Shown: positions 25,150 to 38,189, numbered from the stretch's first letter. The stretch is 64,000 bases of DNA from Pseudeuparius sepicola (GCA_963920635.1 OY987302.1:42163500-42227499), one strand, 5' to 3'. Numbers and translations are program-made. Notes: generated by a model from the letters alone, not told the origin.

Positions 25150-26280
25150 TTATTTCAGATAAAATACATGTATATACACGGTACACACACCATAGTAAAT
25201 GAAATGACGTCACAATATCTGCAGTCAATGATCACAATACTGCATCAAAATATTCATTTAGACTGTAAGCGTTGACTGGCCTATTTATAAAGACTTCTCA
25301 CGGCTATAGCTTCATGTCCTGGAAAACAGATGGCTCTGAGGGCTAACAATGTATTCTGCATTGTATTTTATCTCCGGAAAGCGCATGGTGAGCCAAAAAT
25401 GTGTCAGACGTGACAGCCGTGAGCAGTCTTTAATAATATATCAGTCAACGCTGTAAGGTTCCAGAGAGACCAACAACATTTTTACTTCTCTTTTAAACAC
25501 TTTAAAACTATCTATTACCTTAATATAGGTTGGGAGCTTGTTGTAAATTTTTATACGCATATACGATGGATTATTTTCAGTTAATGTTAGTTTGTGGATC
25601 GGAAAATTTAAATTGGCCGTTCTTGTATTGTAAACAATGTCAAATTTTTCATTTTCTTTGTTGATTCAAACTTTGCATGATATAGGACTAACAAACTTTT
25701 GCCATTCATATACCTTGAAGTAACTCTGATAGCAAAACATATTGTGTATAGTTTTTGTGATAAGAAAATTTTATGCTCTTCCCATGTTAAAAATTTATCT
25801 ACATACACACCCAGAAACTTTGTACATTCAGCTACAACAAGCTCGTCCTCAACTACATTAATTACATCCGGTTTTTCTTTCCTATTTCTGCTGGTGCTAA
25901 AAAGAACCACGCTTGTTTTTTTGTTATTTAACAGCAATCAGTTTTTGCTTTACCAAGAACTGCTCTTCCCCGTACCACCAGAGTAGAAGCATCCTCTGCC
26001 CCCACCACTAAGTTAGTATCATCAGCGTAATAATTGGTTGTGACATTCTGTATTCATCGTAATGTTACACAGATCATTGAGAAAAATCACAAAAAGGATG
26101 GGACCTAGTATGCTGCCTTGTGGCACGCCAATGTTATTTGTAGCTATTTCAGACTTTGAAATGCTACCATTCTTATAATGAATGAATGTACAAAATCTGT
26201 TGTTTAATCTAGCACCCCTATATAAGTTTGGACTTTTGGACAGTACCATACAAGCTTTGCATACTATTGAGGTTGTGCAT
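25150..26280 (-). pseudogene. Jockey-like LINE, 3' end of reverse transcriptase
   Basis: Read on the minus strand, 26,249-26,022 encodes a finger/palm segment with GVPQGSILGPILFVIFLNDL. It is followed at about 26,032-26,018 by the catalytic box YYADD in a shifted frame, then at 25,937-25,608 by the thumb region (KFLGVYVDKFLTWEEH). Around 25,560-25,450 a frame resembling KIYNKLP…FK continues to a stop, and a 3' UTR follows to an AATAAA-like site near 25,160. The N-terminal endonuclease and ORF1 are missing, so this is a 5'-truncated, frameshifted copy. A small inverted repeat (25,268-25,457) lies in the 3' UTR. Confidence 0.8.
25268..25457. repeat. 190-base inverted repeat in the LINE 3' region
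   Basis: GCGTTGACTG...AAAGACTTCTCACGGCT at 25,269-25,306 is inverted at 25,415-25,457. The spacer is about 110 bases. It may be a tiny MITE or a structured 3' UTR of the LINE. Confidence 0.55.
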
Positions 26281-27585
26281 AAATATAGTGCAATATGTTA
26301 GGAATCGAACTTTTTTTGCGAAATTCGGTTTCGTTTATTTTTGATGGCGTTTTATATAGATGCATAGTTTTTACGTGTTTTGAATCATTACACTTCCACT
26401 ACATATTACCGGGTACATCCAAGTGGAAAAAGACGTGTAAACCGGTTAACATAAAATCGTCATTCAACGAACGAATTTGCAGTAAAAATTAAGGGGGATT
26501 CTGGGGTGTATTGGGATTTTGTATACGGGGGTCGTCGATAAAAAAGTTATCCTCAAAAATCTTTTTTAAAAAATAATAAATTTTTTTTTTATCTACACAA
26601 CCATTTTAGAACTTTTAAGCAGTATTCCTGTATATTCAGTTGTACAAGGTTCCTTTTTTAATTATGAATCCAACGATGTACAATATTTGACATATTTTGT
26701 CTCCAACCGGTTCCGATATATATACCAAAAAAGCTCCATCAAACTAGACAACTCATGGTCTCTTACGTTTAGTGTTTGATGTTTGGTTTAAGTAGGCCAA
26801 ACTATAAACCTAATTTAGAACAAATCAAATCAGCCATGACATAGTAAAAGTCACAGTCAAGTAGGCTCCCAATTCAACATTTCCTGTCAGATCAATTTAA
26901 AATATTGTTGCTAAAGCTGCAGTTAAAAAAATGTGTTTGAAATAAGAATGCTGTGATATTTTAGAGGTCTTTATCGAAAATAATAAAGGATATGTAAACG
27001 TTGAGGGAGTACCCATTCTCGTAAATATCCAAATGAGATGTTCCAAGTGCTTCATTTATATGTAAGCTGTATCGAAGATTTAGATCAACCGGAAGTGAAA
27101 TTAATCTGACAGGTAGGTAGAAATGTTGAAATAAAATCAAAATCAAAATCAAATTCCAAGCAACTTTTTTAAATAATTTTTTCATGAAAATAACAAATCA
27201 GGTCTATTTTATCCATTTATTTAAATTAATTGTAATATTTGACAGGTATGTCAAATGACGTCACGTAGTTTAATCTTAGCCCAAAAATAAAAGATATTCC
27301 CATATAATATGGCTCCAACTCTTTGGAGGGCACTGTAGGTAGGTATCTGGCTACCTAGCACAAGGGATATAATGTAGCGCTTGTGATATAATATATCGAG
27401 GGAAAGTGCATGAAATAGGTAAATTTTCGACGCCATAGCATGCTATAATTCAGTAACTTTTTTTCAGTGCTAAGAGAGCACCCACTAAACAGGGATATTT
27501 GTTCAAATTCTGATACAGTCAATCAGTTTTGCTCGAGGGGGAAATCGGTACCCAAATCTTGTACACTAAAATGCACCTTTGAGCA
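26281..27585. other. Anonymous DNA
   Basis: No gene or paired repeat recognised. 27,467-27,585 leads into the 10-base repeat array and resembles flanking sequence of the second array (TTGTACACTAAAATGC in both). Confidence 0.35.
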
Positions 27586-27589
27586 AAAA

Positions 27590-27740
27590 ATGCCCAAAAT
27601 GCACCGAAATTCACCGAAATGCGTCGAAATGCCCCAAAATGCAATGAAATGCCTCGGAATGCCTCGAAATGCCTCGAAATGCCCCGAAATGCCTGGAAAT
27701 TCACCGAAATGCCGCGAAATGCACCGAAATGCCCCCTATT
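27590..27740 (+). repeat. Minisatellite, 10-base unit CGAAATGCCC, array 1
   Basis: About 15 imperfect units with consensus CGAAATGCMC (CGAAATGCACCGAAATGCCC and variants). Because 10 is not a multiple of 3, all frames are open over the array and give a 10-residue peptide period (EMPRNAPKC). The 122-codon frame at 27,467 and the opposite frames are therefore repeat artefacts. Confidence 0.85.
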
Positions 27741-27759
27741 TGTACACCGAGATGCTCCA

Positions 27760-29140
27760 TGAATTTCTCCATCGGGACACTCTATTTGCTATTTTTTGGC
27801 AATGCAAAAGTTCAATCTTTGGCAAAAGAGGTTGAAATATACCTAGCTATATAGTACCTACCAACTAAGACAAAATTACAAGAGCAATTTAAATACCATT
27901 TATTGTAAAAATAAAAGTCTTCTTTTATAAATAAATAAACACTTTAAAACATGAAACAATATGCCAAAATAAAAATACCCTCTGTTATAAAAAATAATAT
28001 CTAAATAAAATATTTGAAAGAAAATAATCGAGATAATAATATATCTCTTGCCTATGAGAAAATGCCTATCTCTGTTTAACTCGTACCTTTTCAGCCTATC
28101 CTTTTCAAAATGCCCACTATTTATCAAATTGAGTAGCAATCTTGCAGAAATGTCCTTGAAAGGATGTCTCATTTTTCATAACTTTCAAATTTTTGTATAA
28201 ATTGTATAAAGTTTATAAATTACACAAGAATAGAAAAATCTTCACACTGCCTTAACAGCTTAACTGAAAATTTGACAGGTATCCGTAAACATTTTTCCAC
28301 GGTTGTTTCATTGTCTCACCGTCCAAAGCCTACTTGTTGAAAGGGCGCGCTTCCAATTTTATACATGAAATCATAAAAGTTATTTTTAGTAATTGAAAAC
28401 TACTTATGTAAACCATTAAGTGGTATATATTTTTGGAATGGTAATTTTTTGCTCTATTAAAAAATGCAAAAATATATAGGGCGTTCCATTTAAAAAATAT
28501 TTTTTTTCGGTAACTCTTAAACCATTGATAATCCATTTTTAGTAAATTTTGCTTCATATGTCCAAATAATATTATTCAAAAAATGATTCATCCTCTTGAA
28601 ACTTCGTCAGAATAAATTCTGCAAAATTCACTCGTTTAGGGAAGTCGATGGGTTTCAACTGTTGAACCATTGAAAATGAAAACGGGTGAAACTTATGTTT
28701 TTGCAATATTCTGTTAATTGAACATCATGATATTCCTGACTCTACAGAACACTGCCTTATAGATTTATTTGGATATTCCGCAAAGAATCCCAAAACGCCA
28801 ATTTCATTATCTGTGTTGTTTACAGGGTTTCCATTTGAAATTTTTTAGTTTTTGGCATTTTTTAAATTAATATTTGAATAATTTTTTGTGAGCACCCTGT
28901 ACAAGATCGGAAACTTTCTTTATGGTATTTATCTGCACCAAGCCTTTGACTACAAAATGCCAAGAGAACGTTACGAAATATGTAGCCGTTATAAAGAAAC
29001 TGTCAATTAAGTACGGGTCTGCATCTGTCATTTTTTCTCTAAAATGGCAAATATCTCAAAGACGGTTGAATTTAGGTATAGGACATGAAACATGAAATGT
29101 ACCTAGAATTTTCCGTAGAATCCAAAAATGCAATAAAATA
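27760..29140. other. Anonymous DNA with small dispersed repeat
   Basis: 28,355-28,560 shares sequence with 39,048-39,185 in direct orientation (ACATGAAATCATAAAAG, GTTCCATTTAAAAA, GGTAACTCTTAAACCATTGA). Element-like ends GAGCACCCTGTAC (about 28,888) and TAGGGTGTTCC (about 29,140) suggest worn MITEs. No gene. Confidence 0.4.
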
Positions 29141-29686
29141 TAGGGTGTTCCATTTAAAATAACGAAGTTGTCATCGACTTCCGGTATAACGGGAAGTGCC
29201 GTCATTTGATGCGTTCGACCAGGGCGACTGCGAGTGCAGGTCTGCGAGCTGCAGCGCTGCCAACCTTCAAGTTACACATTACCGTATTTTGGGGTTATAT
29301 CTGGTTTGCATAACTGCCGTCTTGTATTTAAGAGCGAAATTAAGTGCTTTGTGTTTGGGACACAAACATAAATAATTATAAATAAGTACAAAAAACGACA
29401 TCTATCAATCAGTGCAAATATTTATTAAAACTTAAATTTGTCTTTCCAGTTTGCAAATAACATCCAATAAAATAAACAATATTTAAACAATAATACATTT
29501 ATACTGGATAATTACCGTACAATTGCGTACGGTAGCCGCAGCCACGTTCGGACCATAGACCGTATTTGGGTTTAAATACCGCACCACTGGCGCTGGCGGG
29601 CTGGGAACGACCGAACGTGGCGGTTACCCGCTTTGCTTTTCTCCCCCACTTCCCTCTTTGCGCATGCGTATACGTAAGAAAAGCAC

Positions 29687-29805
29687 CGAAATGCACCAAA
29701 ATTCCCCGAAATGCACCGAAATGCTCCGAAATGCACCGAAATGCCCCGAAATGCCTCGAAATGCCCCGAAATGCCCCGAAATGCACCAAAATGCCTCTGA
29801 CTTGT
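29687..29805 (+). repeat. Minisatellite, 10-base unit, array 2
   Basis: About 12 units of the same CGAAATGCMC repeat as array 1, followed by CTTGTACACTAAAATGCCCC as at array 1. Upstream, an inverted pair (CCACGTTCGG at about 29,542 and CCGAACGTGG at about 29,611) may mark the end of a carrier element. Confidence 0.85.
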
Positions 29806-29819
29806 ACACTAAAATGCCC

Positions 29820-32385
29820 CAATGATTTCCCCTCGGTTTTGCTCAAAGATTTCATGCAGAAACTTTTTCGGTAACTTTTTTTGTAAATAGTCAATTATTT
29901 AAATTTTCATACCAACTTAAAAATACTGTAAAGACTGCGATGTTTTGAAATTTTCAATTTACTGATTGCATTATTTATAATTATAACAATCGGATCAACG
30001 CCATTTTGTAGCATTTCGAACAAATTGCATTATGCATATTTTTACCATAGGAAGTCATCACGATGAATTATTTAAGAAAATGTAGCGAGCAATATTTTAA
30101 TAACGGCAATTTTTATCACAAATTGTTAATAACTTTTTTGGCGGCGGACGGACTTAGTACGTATTCACATATTATGTTGTTATGCACATTATTCTGAACA
30201 GATTCCAACATTAATCTATCTGTTATGCAGCACCTTCGATATCCTACTGACTGGACTAATATCTTTTGTGAGTTTTCTGTTTGTTTATAATATTTAGTCT
30301 CAAATTTGTTTGCAATGCGAGACTACAGAATGCCTTTAATTTTCAATACCTTGTAAATGAACATGTAAAATAAAACCATTGTTCTTGTTTCATGACATGA
30401 CATAATTAATCTAGGCGAGTTTATTTTTGAATCATAATTGATAAGCTTTAGTAAATATTTCAATCTCGTTCCAAATGGGAAAGACAAACAACCTCCTTCC
30501 CCTGATATAAAATATATAGTGGGGGGCATTCTCCCGTTGAAAATCAGGAACTGCCTTAGGGTCGGCCACAACCTACCTTGATTTTTACCGCCATGCCTAC
30601 TTTCATATTCCGCATATTCGGATCGAGTAAGAACAATACCTGCTCTGAAATAATTTCCATTTGATTTATTATCGCGAGAACTCAATTATTTCAGCATATT
30701 TGAATAGTTTTGCTTTATCGTTCCGAAAAGGAATAACAAGTTACAATTTTCAAGTGTACAACGGTTTGGTTAAGATCTAGAAAAAAAATCATTAGGGCCG
30801 GAGTGGTTTGTTCAGGCCCATCGGGGCAAGGTTTACAAGGGGCCTCCAACCTCCACCCACCTCCACAAAAGAGTTTTTCTCCATTAAAATAGATTGAAGA
30901 CATAATATGCTATATTTAATTCATACGACAGTTTATTCCTTAACAAATCAATAAAAATCCTAGAGAAAAAAACAACAAACAAACTAAACTAAGAAAAATT
31001 CTCAAAATAGGTAAAAAATAATATACCTAAGCTCTAATAAAATAAACATTCTTAACGTACTAAATAAAATCATTTTTTACCTGTCATATTATGTTGGAAC
31101 CATAATTTAGAAACACCCTGTATATTCAAGATCCTGTTCACTCAACGGGAGATATCGAAAAATACGTATAATAGTGTTTACCACATATTTTATTCGACAA
31201 AATGTTCAGTAAACCTTCGAAGTATTCAAGGTAGATGTACCAGTTTTTATTGTTAGATAGTCGTCTTGAGTTGGTTCTAAATTAACCATGCATCTTCGAG
31301 TATACAGCTTCGAACAAAAAGAGAAAAGAATTTTCCCACACCTGACACCAGTTAGATATACCCAGACCCAGATAAGGTAAGCAAATTATTTATAGGCCAG
31401 CCCCTAGACCTAAATAAAAATGCATCAATTTATGCCACGCCAATTGCTCTCATTCTGATCTGAATTTAAAGCATTCCATTTTGTGACCTTATATACGTGA
31501 TTTATAACTTTTTTTAGTTATTTTTAGTTAATTTTGTTATATAGATTTATCAGCCGATAATCAAAAAGTAAGGTTTTACTTAAAAATACTCGACCAAAAA
31601 TGGTTAAGTATTTAAAAACGAGCAAAAAGATAAAACGACGCAGAAATTGATTTGGAGATAAGTACCGAAAAAATCAGCAGCTTACATGGAATATCTGTTG
31701 AGGCGTTTATAAGCTTGCCGCGCTTTCAGCAATAGGCTACAACTCGATATCCTTCAAGTTGGGGTTGCTCCGAAGTCGGTATTTGTTTGTATTTTCTATT
31801 GCTTCCCGACTATATTTAAATCTCAGATTCTATTGCAACAAATCCGGTTAGTACATTTTGTTAAAAAAGAGCCGACGCAAAACATATCGTGCTACTCCTT
31901 CAGTTATTTTTTCTTAGTTATTTACCTCCCAATATTCCACTTTCAGGGTGCTAAGGAATAATATTCAATTTTTACGTATTGACGCCTCGATTTAATCGTT
32001 TTGGAAAAGCCGAGCTCTATTCGGCTAGTCCAGGTTGGGCGACACACCCTTCTCCATTTCTAGACCAACAGTTTTCCTAGAATGAAAAATAAATCACGAT
32101 TAATTAACTAGCTACGAGAAGTAGAAGATGAGTTTAAAGTATTTCTAACGATATACCAAAGCTGCACGCTATAAAATTCTATGGATAATTGAAATCCATT
32201 TAAAAGGTTTGTTCCGACTGAGCTATTAATCATCGGATTCATCGAAAAAGTTCTGGAATTAGTTTCTCGTATTTTCTTTCTTCCGAACCAGTTATGAAAA
32301 TGATTAAATATGTATAATAAAATCATGATTTTTTATTTTATACCATCTTACTTCCTTTCCTTCTTAAAACATAATTTTCTTTATA
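29820..32385. other. Anonymous DNA with an element end and a TAAT-rich island
   Basis: 31,076-31,125 is nearly identical to the element end at 12,938-12,985 (ATAATTTAGAAACACCCTG). 31,970-32,115 is similar to the island at 21,840-22,010. The 120-codon frame at 30,323-30,685 has no recognised domain. Confidence 0.4.
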
Positions 32386-33528
32386 CCGGGTGTCCGATAA
32401 GTACGTGAACATCTCACGGGAGTAGGTAGGGGACGACAAAATATTACGATTAAGCTTAATATCTCAAATCTCAATAAGTACAGGGCGTTGTAGTTCTTTT
32501 TTTAAATTTGAATTATGGCAATATCTCCCAAAATAATCAAGCTGCTGAACTGAAATTTGGTACTGCTGTGTTTTTGGGGATGTAGAATAAGCTGAAAATG
32601 TCAATTTCTACGTATCTCAAAGAGGGCGCGACTTGGTCTGTTTTTGGATCGTGCTTTTACTCGTAACTTTTTTGAGGTTATCTTTTTGGTCCTGAAGGTC
32701 CATCATTTTAGTGCATCTTTTCATTCTGCAACAAAGAGGTACTCTCGTTTCATAACGATCAAATCAACCGTTAGCGTTTAAATTGCCAAAACGAGTCCCA
32801 AAACACCTGTCGACTTCAATATTAGAAAAATAAAATATTCACCTACTGCTTTCAAATATTCCACAACGACTGTACCATTTAAAGCGAGAAAAAAACCCAT
32901 ATGAACAATGTCCCAAAAAATGTTCACTTTCAAAATGGAACGGATTGAAACTCGACAAAATTTGGACACCTTATTTCAGGAAAACAAATGTGTTTAGACC
33001 AATGTTGATTTGGCATTTCTTCTTCATTTTCAATGTACAGTTAATATGTAACATTTGAAAGCATGCAGTAGGTGAAAATTTTAATTTTGAATATTGAAGT
33101 CTAATGGTGTTTTTGTTGCACGTTTTGGCAATTTAAACGCAAACGGTTGATTTGGTGGTTATGAAACAAGAGTAACTTTTTGTTGCGGAATGAAAAAATG
33201 CACTAAAATTATGGAGGACCAAAAAGATAACCTCAAAACAGTTACGAGTAAAAGCAAGATCCAAAAACAGCGCAAGTGACGCCTTCTGTGAGACAGGTAT
33301 AAATTGAGATATTCAGCTTATTCTCCATCCTCAAAAACACAGCAGTGCCAAATTTCACTTCAGCAGCTAGATTATTTTGGGAGATATTGCCATTTCACAA
33401 AAAGAATTACAACGCCCTGTACCTCAGTAACTATTGAGATTTGACCCGTAGATGTTTAGCTTAATCATAATATTTTGGCGTACGCTACCTGCTCCCACGA
33501 GATGTTCACATACTTACCGGACACCCTG
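32386..33528. mobile_element. 1.14-kb foldback element with TA target duplication
   Basis: The ends read CCGGGTGTCCGATAAGTACG and, inverted, CGTGAACATCTC...CGGACACCCTG. Each is flanked by TA (32,384-32,385 and 33,529-33,530), as in Tc1/mariner insertions. The arms pair over about 560 bases each with many mismatches, leaving a centre near 32,950. There is no transposase. The block GACCAAAAAGATAACCTCAA recurs at 12,661. Confidence 0.85.
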
Positions 33529-33530
33529 TA

Positions 33531-34228
33531 TATCACAGAAGGGGACTGTATAAATTATTATTCTCCTTGTACCTAAATGAACATGTACCTAACTGCCAGT
33601 TTTAAGGGAAACAGTTTCCAGTCGTCCTATTCAACGTTCGTCCTAGATAAGCAGTTCTCTAGTCGGTCAAGATTACATCCCTTGTCACGTCTCTCTCATG
33701 TCAAAACTTAATGCCGACCCCACACCTGACACCAGATCCACCCTCACATCTTATAATCCGTTTAGACTGGACCAACACTGAAAGACATGTGCATAGTGAT
33801 GTTTCATGCTATCGCCTGACGCCACATACCGAAAAGAGTCAACAAGGTGGTTGAATCGTAAAAACACCATTCACGCAAAACATTTTATGAAATAAAAACA
33901 TGCAAATGTATATGGTTTAATTTAATATACAAAATACAGTGAAATGCTTGTTTGTTATACAATTGCACAAGTTTACATGGCATATTTCCATAATAATTTT
34001 AAGAAAAGCCAGTCTAAAATACAAGCTAGAGTATTTTTGTACCTTTTGGTTCGAAATGAGGTCCATTGCGAGTGTATGAGGTAGCATAGAACACATTAGA
34101 TTTTTCACTTTCTTCTTTATACAGGGTTAGACTTTGACCAGTACAAATATTTTATCCAGGGGTAAAGTTGAATCCCTGGAGAACGCCTTAGAAGTTATTT
34201 TTAAAAAACTGGAACATAATGAATATAC
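33531..34228. other. Anonymous DNA
   Basis: No gene or paired repeat recognised. AAATTT-rich sequence with one TACAGGGTTAGAC-like element end at about 34,121. Confidence 0.35.
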
Positions 34229-34229
34229 A

Positions 34230-35834
34230 CTCACCGGCACGAAAAACGGAGCACTTATAATTTTTATTTAAAAAATGTAAAATTTTAATACTTTGCAATG
34301 GTTTATTATTATAATAAGTTAAAAGCAAACAACAACATGTTTTAAGTCATATCTAACAACAATTAAACGTGTATTTGAAAAGCAAGACTAGACTGTTTTG
34401 AATAAAAATTTCCAAAAATTAAAAAGTACACAAGTCTTAGTTGGCCATGACTTTTCTTTTGTTTTTATTGTTTTGACAAGTCTGAGTTTAAAGAAGTGAA
34501 ACAGTTCAAAGCTGTACTGCGTTTATTTAAGGTAAAAATATGGCTGTTAATCCTGAAACAGCGGCTGCTATTGTTGCGTTTCTTCAAGACGGAAGAACTG
34601 AGCGATATGTTGCCCAAGAATATACCGTATCCAATAGCACTGTGCACCGTATTTATACACGTTTTTTGGAAACTAGAGCTTACACCAGACGACCTGGAAC
34701 TGGTCCCCAACGAAAAACTAACGCTCATGATGATCGCTTCATCCTCTTGCAAATTCTACGAGATCGTCGTGCTACAGCTGTAGAAATCAGAAATAGACTT
34801 CATCATCTTCGGAATACCAATGTAAGCGAACGTACAGTTAGACGAAGACTTGGAGAAGCCAATCTTACCAGTCGTAGACCTGCAACAGGTCCAGAGCTTC
34901 TTAGGCGTCATCGTGTTGCGCGACTTCGGTTTGCCAGAAATCATGAGCACTGGGGTGAAAATGATTGGGGGCGAATTTTATTTACTGATGAGTCCAGGTT
35001 TAGCCTGCGATCTCCAGATGGTCGCGAGAGAGTATGGCGAAGACCACAAGAGCGTTTTGCAGAATGTACCTTCAGTCCTAGAGTAGGATACCAAGGAGGT
35101 TCAGTAATGGTGTGGGCTGGAATTTCTCTAGAGGCACACACTGAGTTGTACATCGTTCCAAGAGGCTCCTTAACTGCTGCCAGGTACATTGATGAAATTC
35201 TCCAAGATTTTGTTGTCCCGTATGTTGATTTTATTGGAAATAACTTTCTTCTGATGCATGATAATGCCAGACCTCATACCGCAAGAATCACTCAACAGTA
35301 TTTAAATGATGTAAACATTCCTGTTTTGGAGTGGCCAGCGTTAAACTCCAGATGCGAACCCGATTGCACATGTTTGGGACATGCTTGGGCGAAGAATGCG
35401 AAGTCGTGTTCCTGCTCCTTTAACCATAAATCAGTTGAAACAAGCTCTTTTAGAGGAATGGGACCTTATTCCTCAAGAGGACATTCGCCATTTGATTTTA
35501 GGCATGCCACGGAGAATGCATGCAATCATTCGAGCTCGCGGGGATAATACCCGTTATTAAAAATGCTCCTCATTAGTTTTTGCTCAAAAATCGTTTAAGT
35601 TTTGATTCATTTAAGGACATTTTGCCACAACACCAATGTGGGTTTATCGTTCTAATTTTTTAAATTGTAACAAAAGTTTTTATTTAAAAAAAAGAGCCCA
35701 ATTGTTATTAGAAATTACTTAAAACATGTTGTTGTTTGCGTTTAACTTATTATAATAATAAACCATCGCAAAGTATTAAAATTTCACATTTGTTAAATAA
35801 AAATTGTAAGTGCTCCGTTTTTCGTGCCGGTGAG
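34230..35834 (+). mobile_element. Tc1-like DNA transposon with long terminal inverted repeats
   Basis: CTCACCGGCACGAAAAACGG at 34,230 is inverted at 35,815-35,834. The match runs inwards for about 115 bases with few differences, through CTTTGCAATGGTTTATTATT and AAACAACAACATGTTTTAAG. TA lies three bases outside the left end; no intact TA is adjacent on the right, so one flank may be mutated. The single gene fills the interior, the usual Tc1 layout. The high TIR identity suggests a fairly recent insertion. Confidence 0.9.
34540..35560 (+). pseudogene. Tc1-type transposase, one frameshift
   Basis: Starts at ATG 34,540. Residues 1-110 hold two helix-turn-helix regions for TIR binding (VAQEYTVSNSTVHRIYTRF; VSERTVRRRLGEANL). 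The catalytic core has the first Asp in LFTDESRF (about residue 150) and the second in MHDNARPHTA (about 244). Near 35,345 the frame shifts by one base: the expected third-Asp segment (PDANPIAHVWD) and the C-terminus follow in the +1 frame to a stop at 35,558-35,560. Without the shift the length would be about 339 residues, normal for Tc1. The shift separates the third Asp from the rest, so this copy should be inactive. The third-Asp motif also has Ala where relatives often have Leu or Met. Confidence 0.9.
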
Positions 35835-37299
35835 AGATCTTAAAATCGTTAGAACTTTTGAGAGTCACTGACAGAAAAGTCTGTATAGTTCTGGAGGGAA
35901 GGTTTCCAAATGTATTTAGCATATAGGCGGTCCACTTTATTAGATACGTACACTGTACAGCATAGATAGAACATACCTCCCTAATAAGGCCCCACCGAAA
36001 CAACAAACTCCGTAGTCGTTTCGCCGCGGACGTATGCCGAAATCCAGACTGGAAAGTTTGACCAGCGGGTTTTTGCAATGTGACCCGTTTTATTTTACAA
36101 GTATGCATGGCAATATAGCGAGAGAAATGTAACAAATGACAGAACATTTCTTAGGCTGGAGCGAAGATCGATAAATATTGGAAGTTTTATGCCAGATATA
36201 TATTTGGAGGACCAGGGAAGAAGCTGAACACGGAGAGCAATAAATTTTGCGCCAGATGTTTTAATTGATATGTGGAAGAGAATCCGACAACTATTACAAG
36301 ACGACTTTCGTTGGATTAGCGATGATTTTACACCGAGATGAATTCTATCCGCCAGAAATACCTCTGGGGTGGTGGGAAAAATTGTTATTTGCCACAAATA
36401 ATGTAGGTACATAATACTCTTTTAAATATAAAATAAGTAAATTTATGATTTTTTATGATGGCAACATTGTAGAATTTAATTTATAATTATAGTTGGAGAA
36501 AGAAACAAAGTCAGTAGTTTTTTTTTGAAAGAAATACGAAAATTTAATTTTTGAATTAAAAAAATTTGAATAATACTTTTCTGCATCTGATTCCTCCTAG
36601 AATGGGTTAAGAACTATGTGTTTGAGAAAAATTATAATATCTAGAATTCTCGCATCTTCAACTGGCTGAACAGCCCATTCAATAATTCCAAAATTCTACA
36701 ATAATTCACGTAATGGTCTGTGCACACGGTTTTCTTTATATGCATCATAATGTTACTTATCGGAAACAAATTTGCAAAATACTGACCGTAAAGACAATTC
36801 GTTAGTGTTAAATGATCGTAAATAGTAATAAAGTTGGAAAATTAATATATGGGACATTCTAAACTTTAGAAACTGACATACCTATCCTATAACCTGCATT
36901 AAAACATAATTTTTTCGTGTACTAGCGCAATTTTAGAGCACAAACAACAACGAAATTATGACGTCATGTTCGCGCCTTTAATATAGCGTTGCTCTAGGTC
37001 TATAGATTAGTTAAGTTGAGACGTCGTCTGAATTTTAAAATCAACATTATTTCTCCTTATAAACCCACTAGATAACGGGAGCATTAAAAAATATATAGTT
37101 ACAATTTTAGAAATCATTTATCAAGTGACAATGAAATTACGACGTAGGTATGTTTCTTATGACAGCAGGCTACATTTTCAGAGAGGTAGGTACCTATGAT
37201 ATAAGCAACTTGCGTCACCGGGATTATTAGAAAACAACAAAATAAACAAAACATTTTCCTAAGCTTCAACAAAAGTACGCCATGCCATAATATATAATA
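35835..37299. other. Anonymous DNA
   Basis: Frames of 123 and 105 codons on the minus strand at 35,776-36,412 show no domain, and the first overlaps the transposon's TIR. Nothing else is recognised. Confidence 0.35.
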
Positions 37300-37745
37300 G
37301 TATATTATACACTTAGGTTAAGAAGTGAGCCATTATATACCGAGCCTTTTTATATCCTGAGGCGCCTAGCGCCGAAGGATATAATATGCGAGGTAAATAA
37401 TGGCCTTCTCAACCGAAGTGTATATAGAATTTTTTTTACTACTAACATTGAAATATTGCCATATTTTAGTTTATTTTAGTCATTTCTCGCTTTTTCAAAT
37501 ACTTCGAAATATCAAGTAGCCTGGGAGTTCAGTTGTCAAGCTGATAAAATGACACTAATCTTTAAATGTCATATAGAAAATTTTTCATTATTTACCTAGT
37601 TATTTTTTTATTATAATTATTTATCTAGGGTGAGAAATATTACTTCTCATTAGAGGAATGCGGTAAATAATGGTGATTTCTCAGGTTAGTAGTAAAAAAA
37701 ATTTTTTTACTACTACTAGTTAGTAGTAAAAAAAATTGTACCTTA
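37300..37745. repeat. Palindromic MITE-like repeat with a GGCGC hairpin core
   Basis: The centre at about 37,353-37,385 is a strong hairpin (TTATATCCT, GGCGC, CTA, GCGCC, AGGATATAA). Weaker pairing extends out to ACACTTAGGTTAAGAAG and CTTCTCAACCGAAGTGT. A second palindrome, TTAGTAGTAAAAAAAATTTT..., lies at 37,684-37,735, and its TTTACTACTAAC half also occurs at about 37,434. It may be one element or two adjacent ones. Confidence 0.5.
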
Positions 37746-38189
37746 TTGTGTTTTAATATCTTCTGAATAGGCGACTTTTTTAACAAATTGGAGATTTTCA
37801 GCTCTTCTTCTTAATGATAATTTGGGGTATTCCTCTACCGAGTGTAATACCAACAAAGTGCTTGCATCATCTTCATTGTATCTTATTTTCACTCTGGGTA
37901 TTCGAAATACTCAGCCAGTCCTTAAACACTTCTAAATTATCCAACGGAAAGTAGCCTCCGGAACATACACGTTCGGGAATTTTTCATTAAATTCCTGAAT
38001 AACTTGACGATAACATTTTTCGCCTTGACCATAACACTGTAAATTATTTGCTGTAAAGTAAGCATTTTAACCTGACAATTAATGGCCATGGCTAATAAAT
38101 TTTAACAACGAATTGTCAAATCAACTTGTCACTATCAACGCCTACTAGAACAAGATTGATTTATTAATTTGGAATAACTTAATTTGTAT

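Noticed and set aside
27467..27835. 122-codon frame rich in MPRNAPKC repeats
   Set aside because: Translation of a 10-base minisatellite, open in all frames; not evidence for a protein.
29499..29894. 131-codon minus frame and 102-codon plus frame
   Set aside because: Both are translations of minisatellite array 2.
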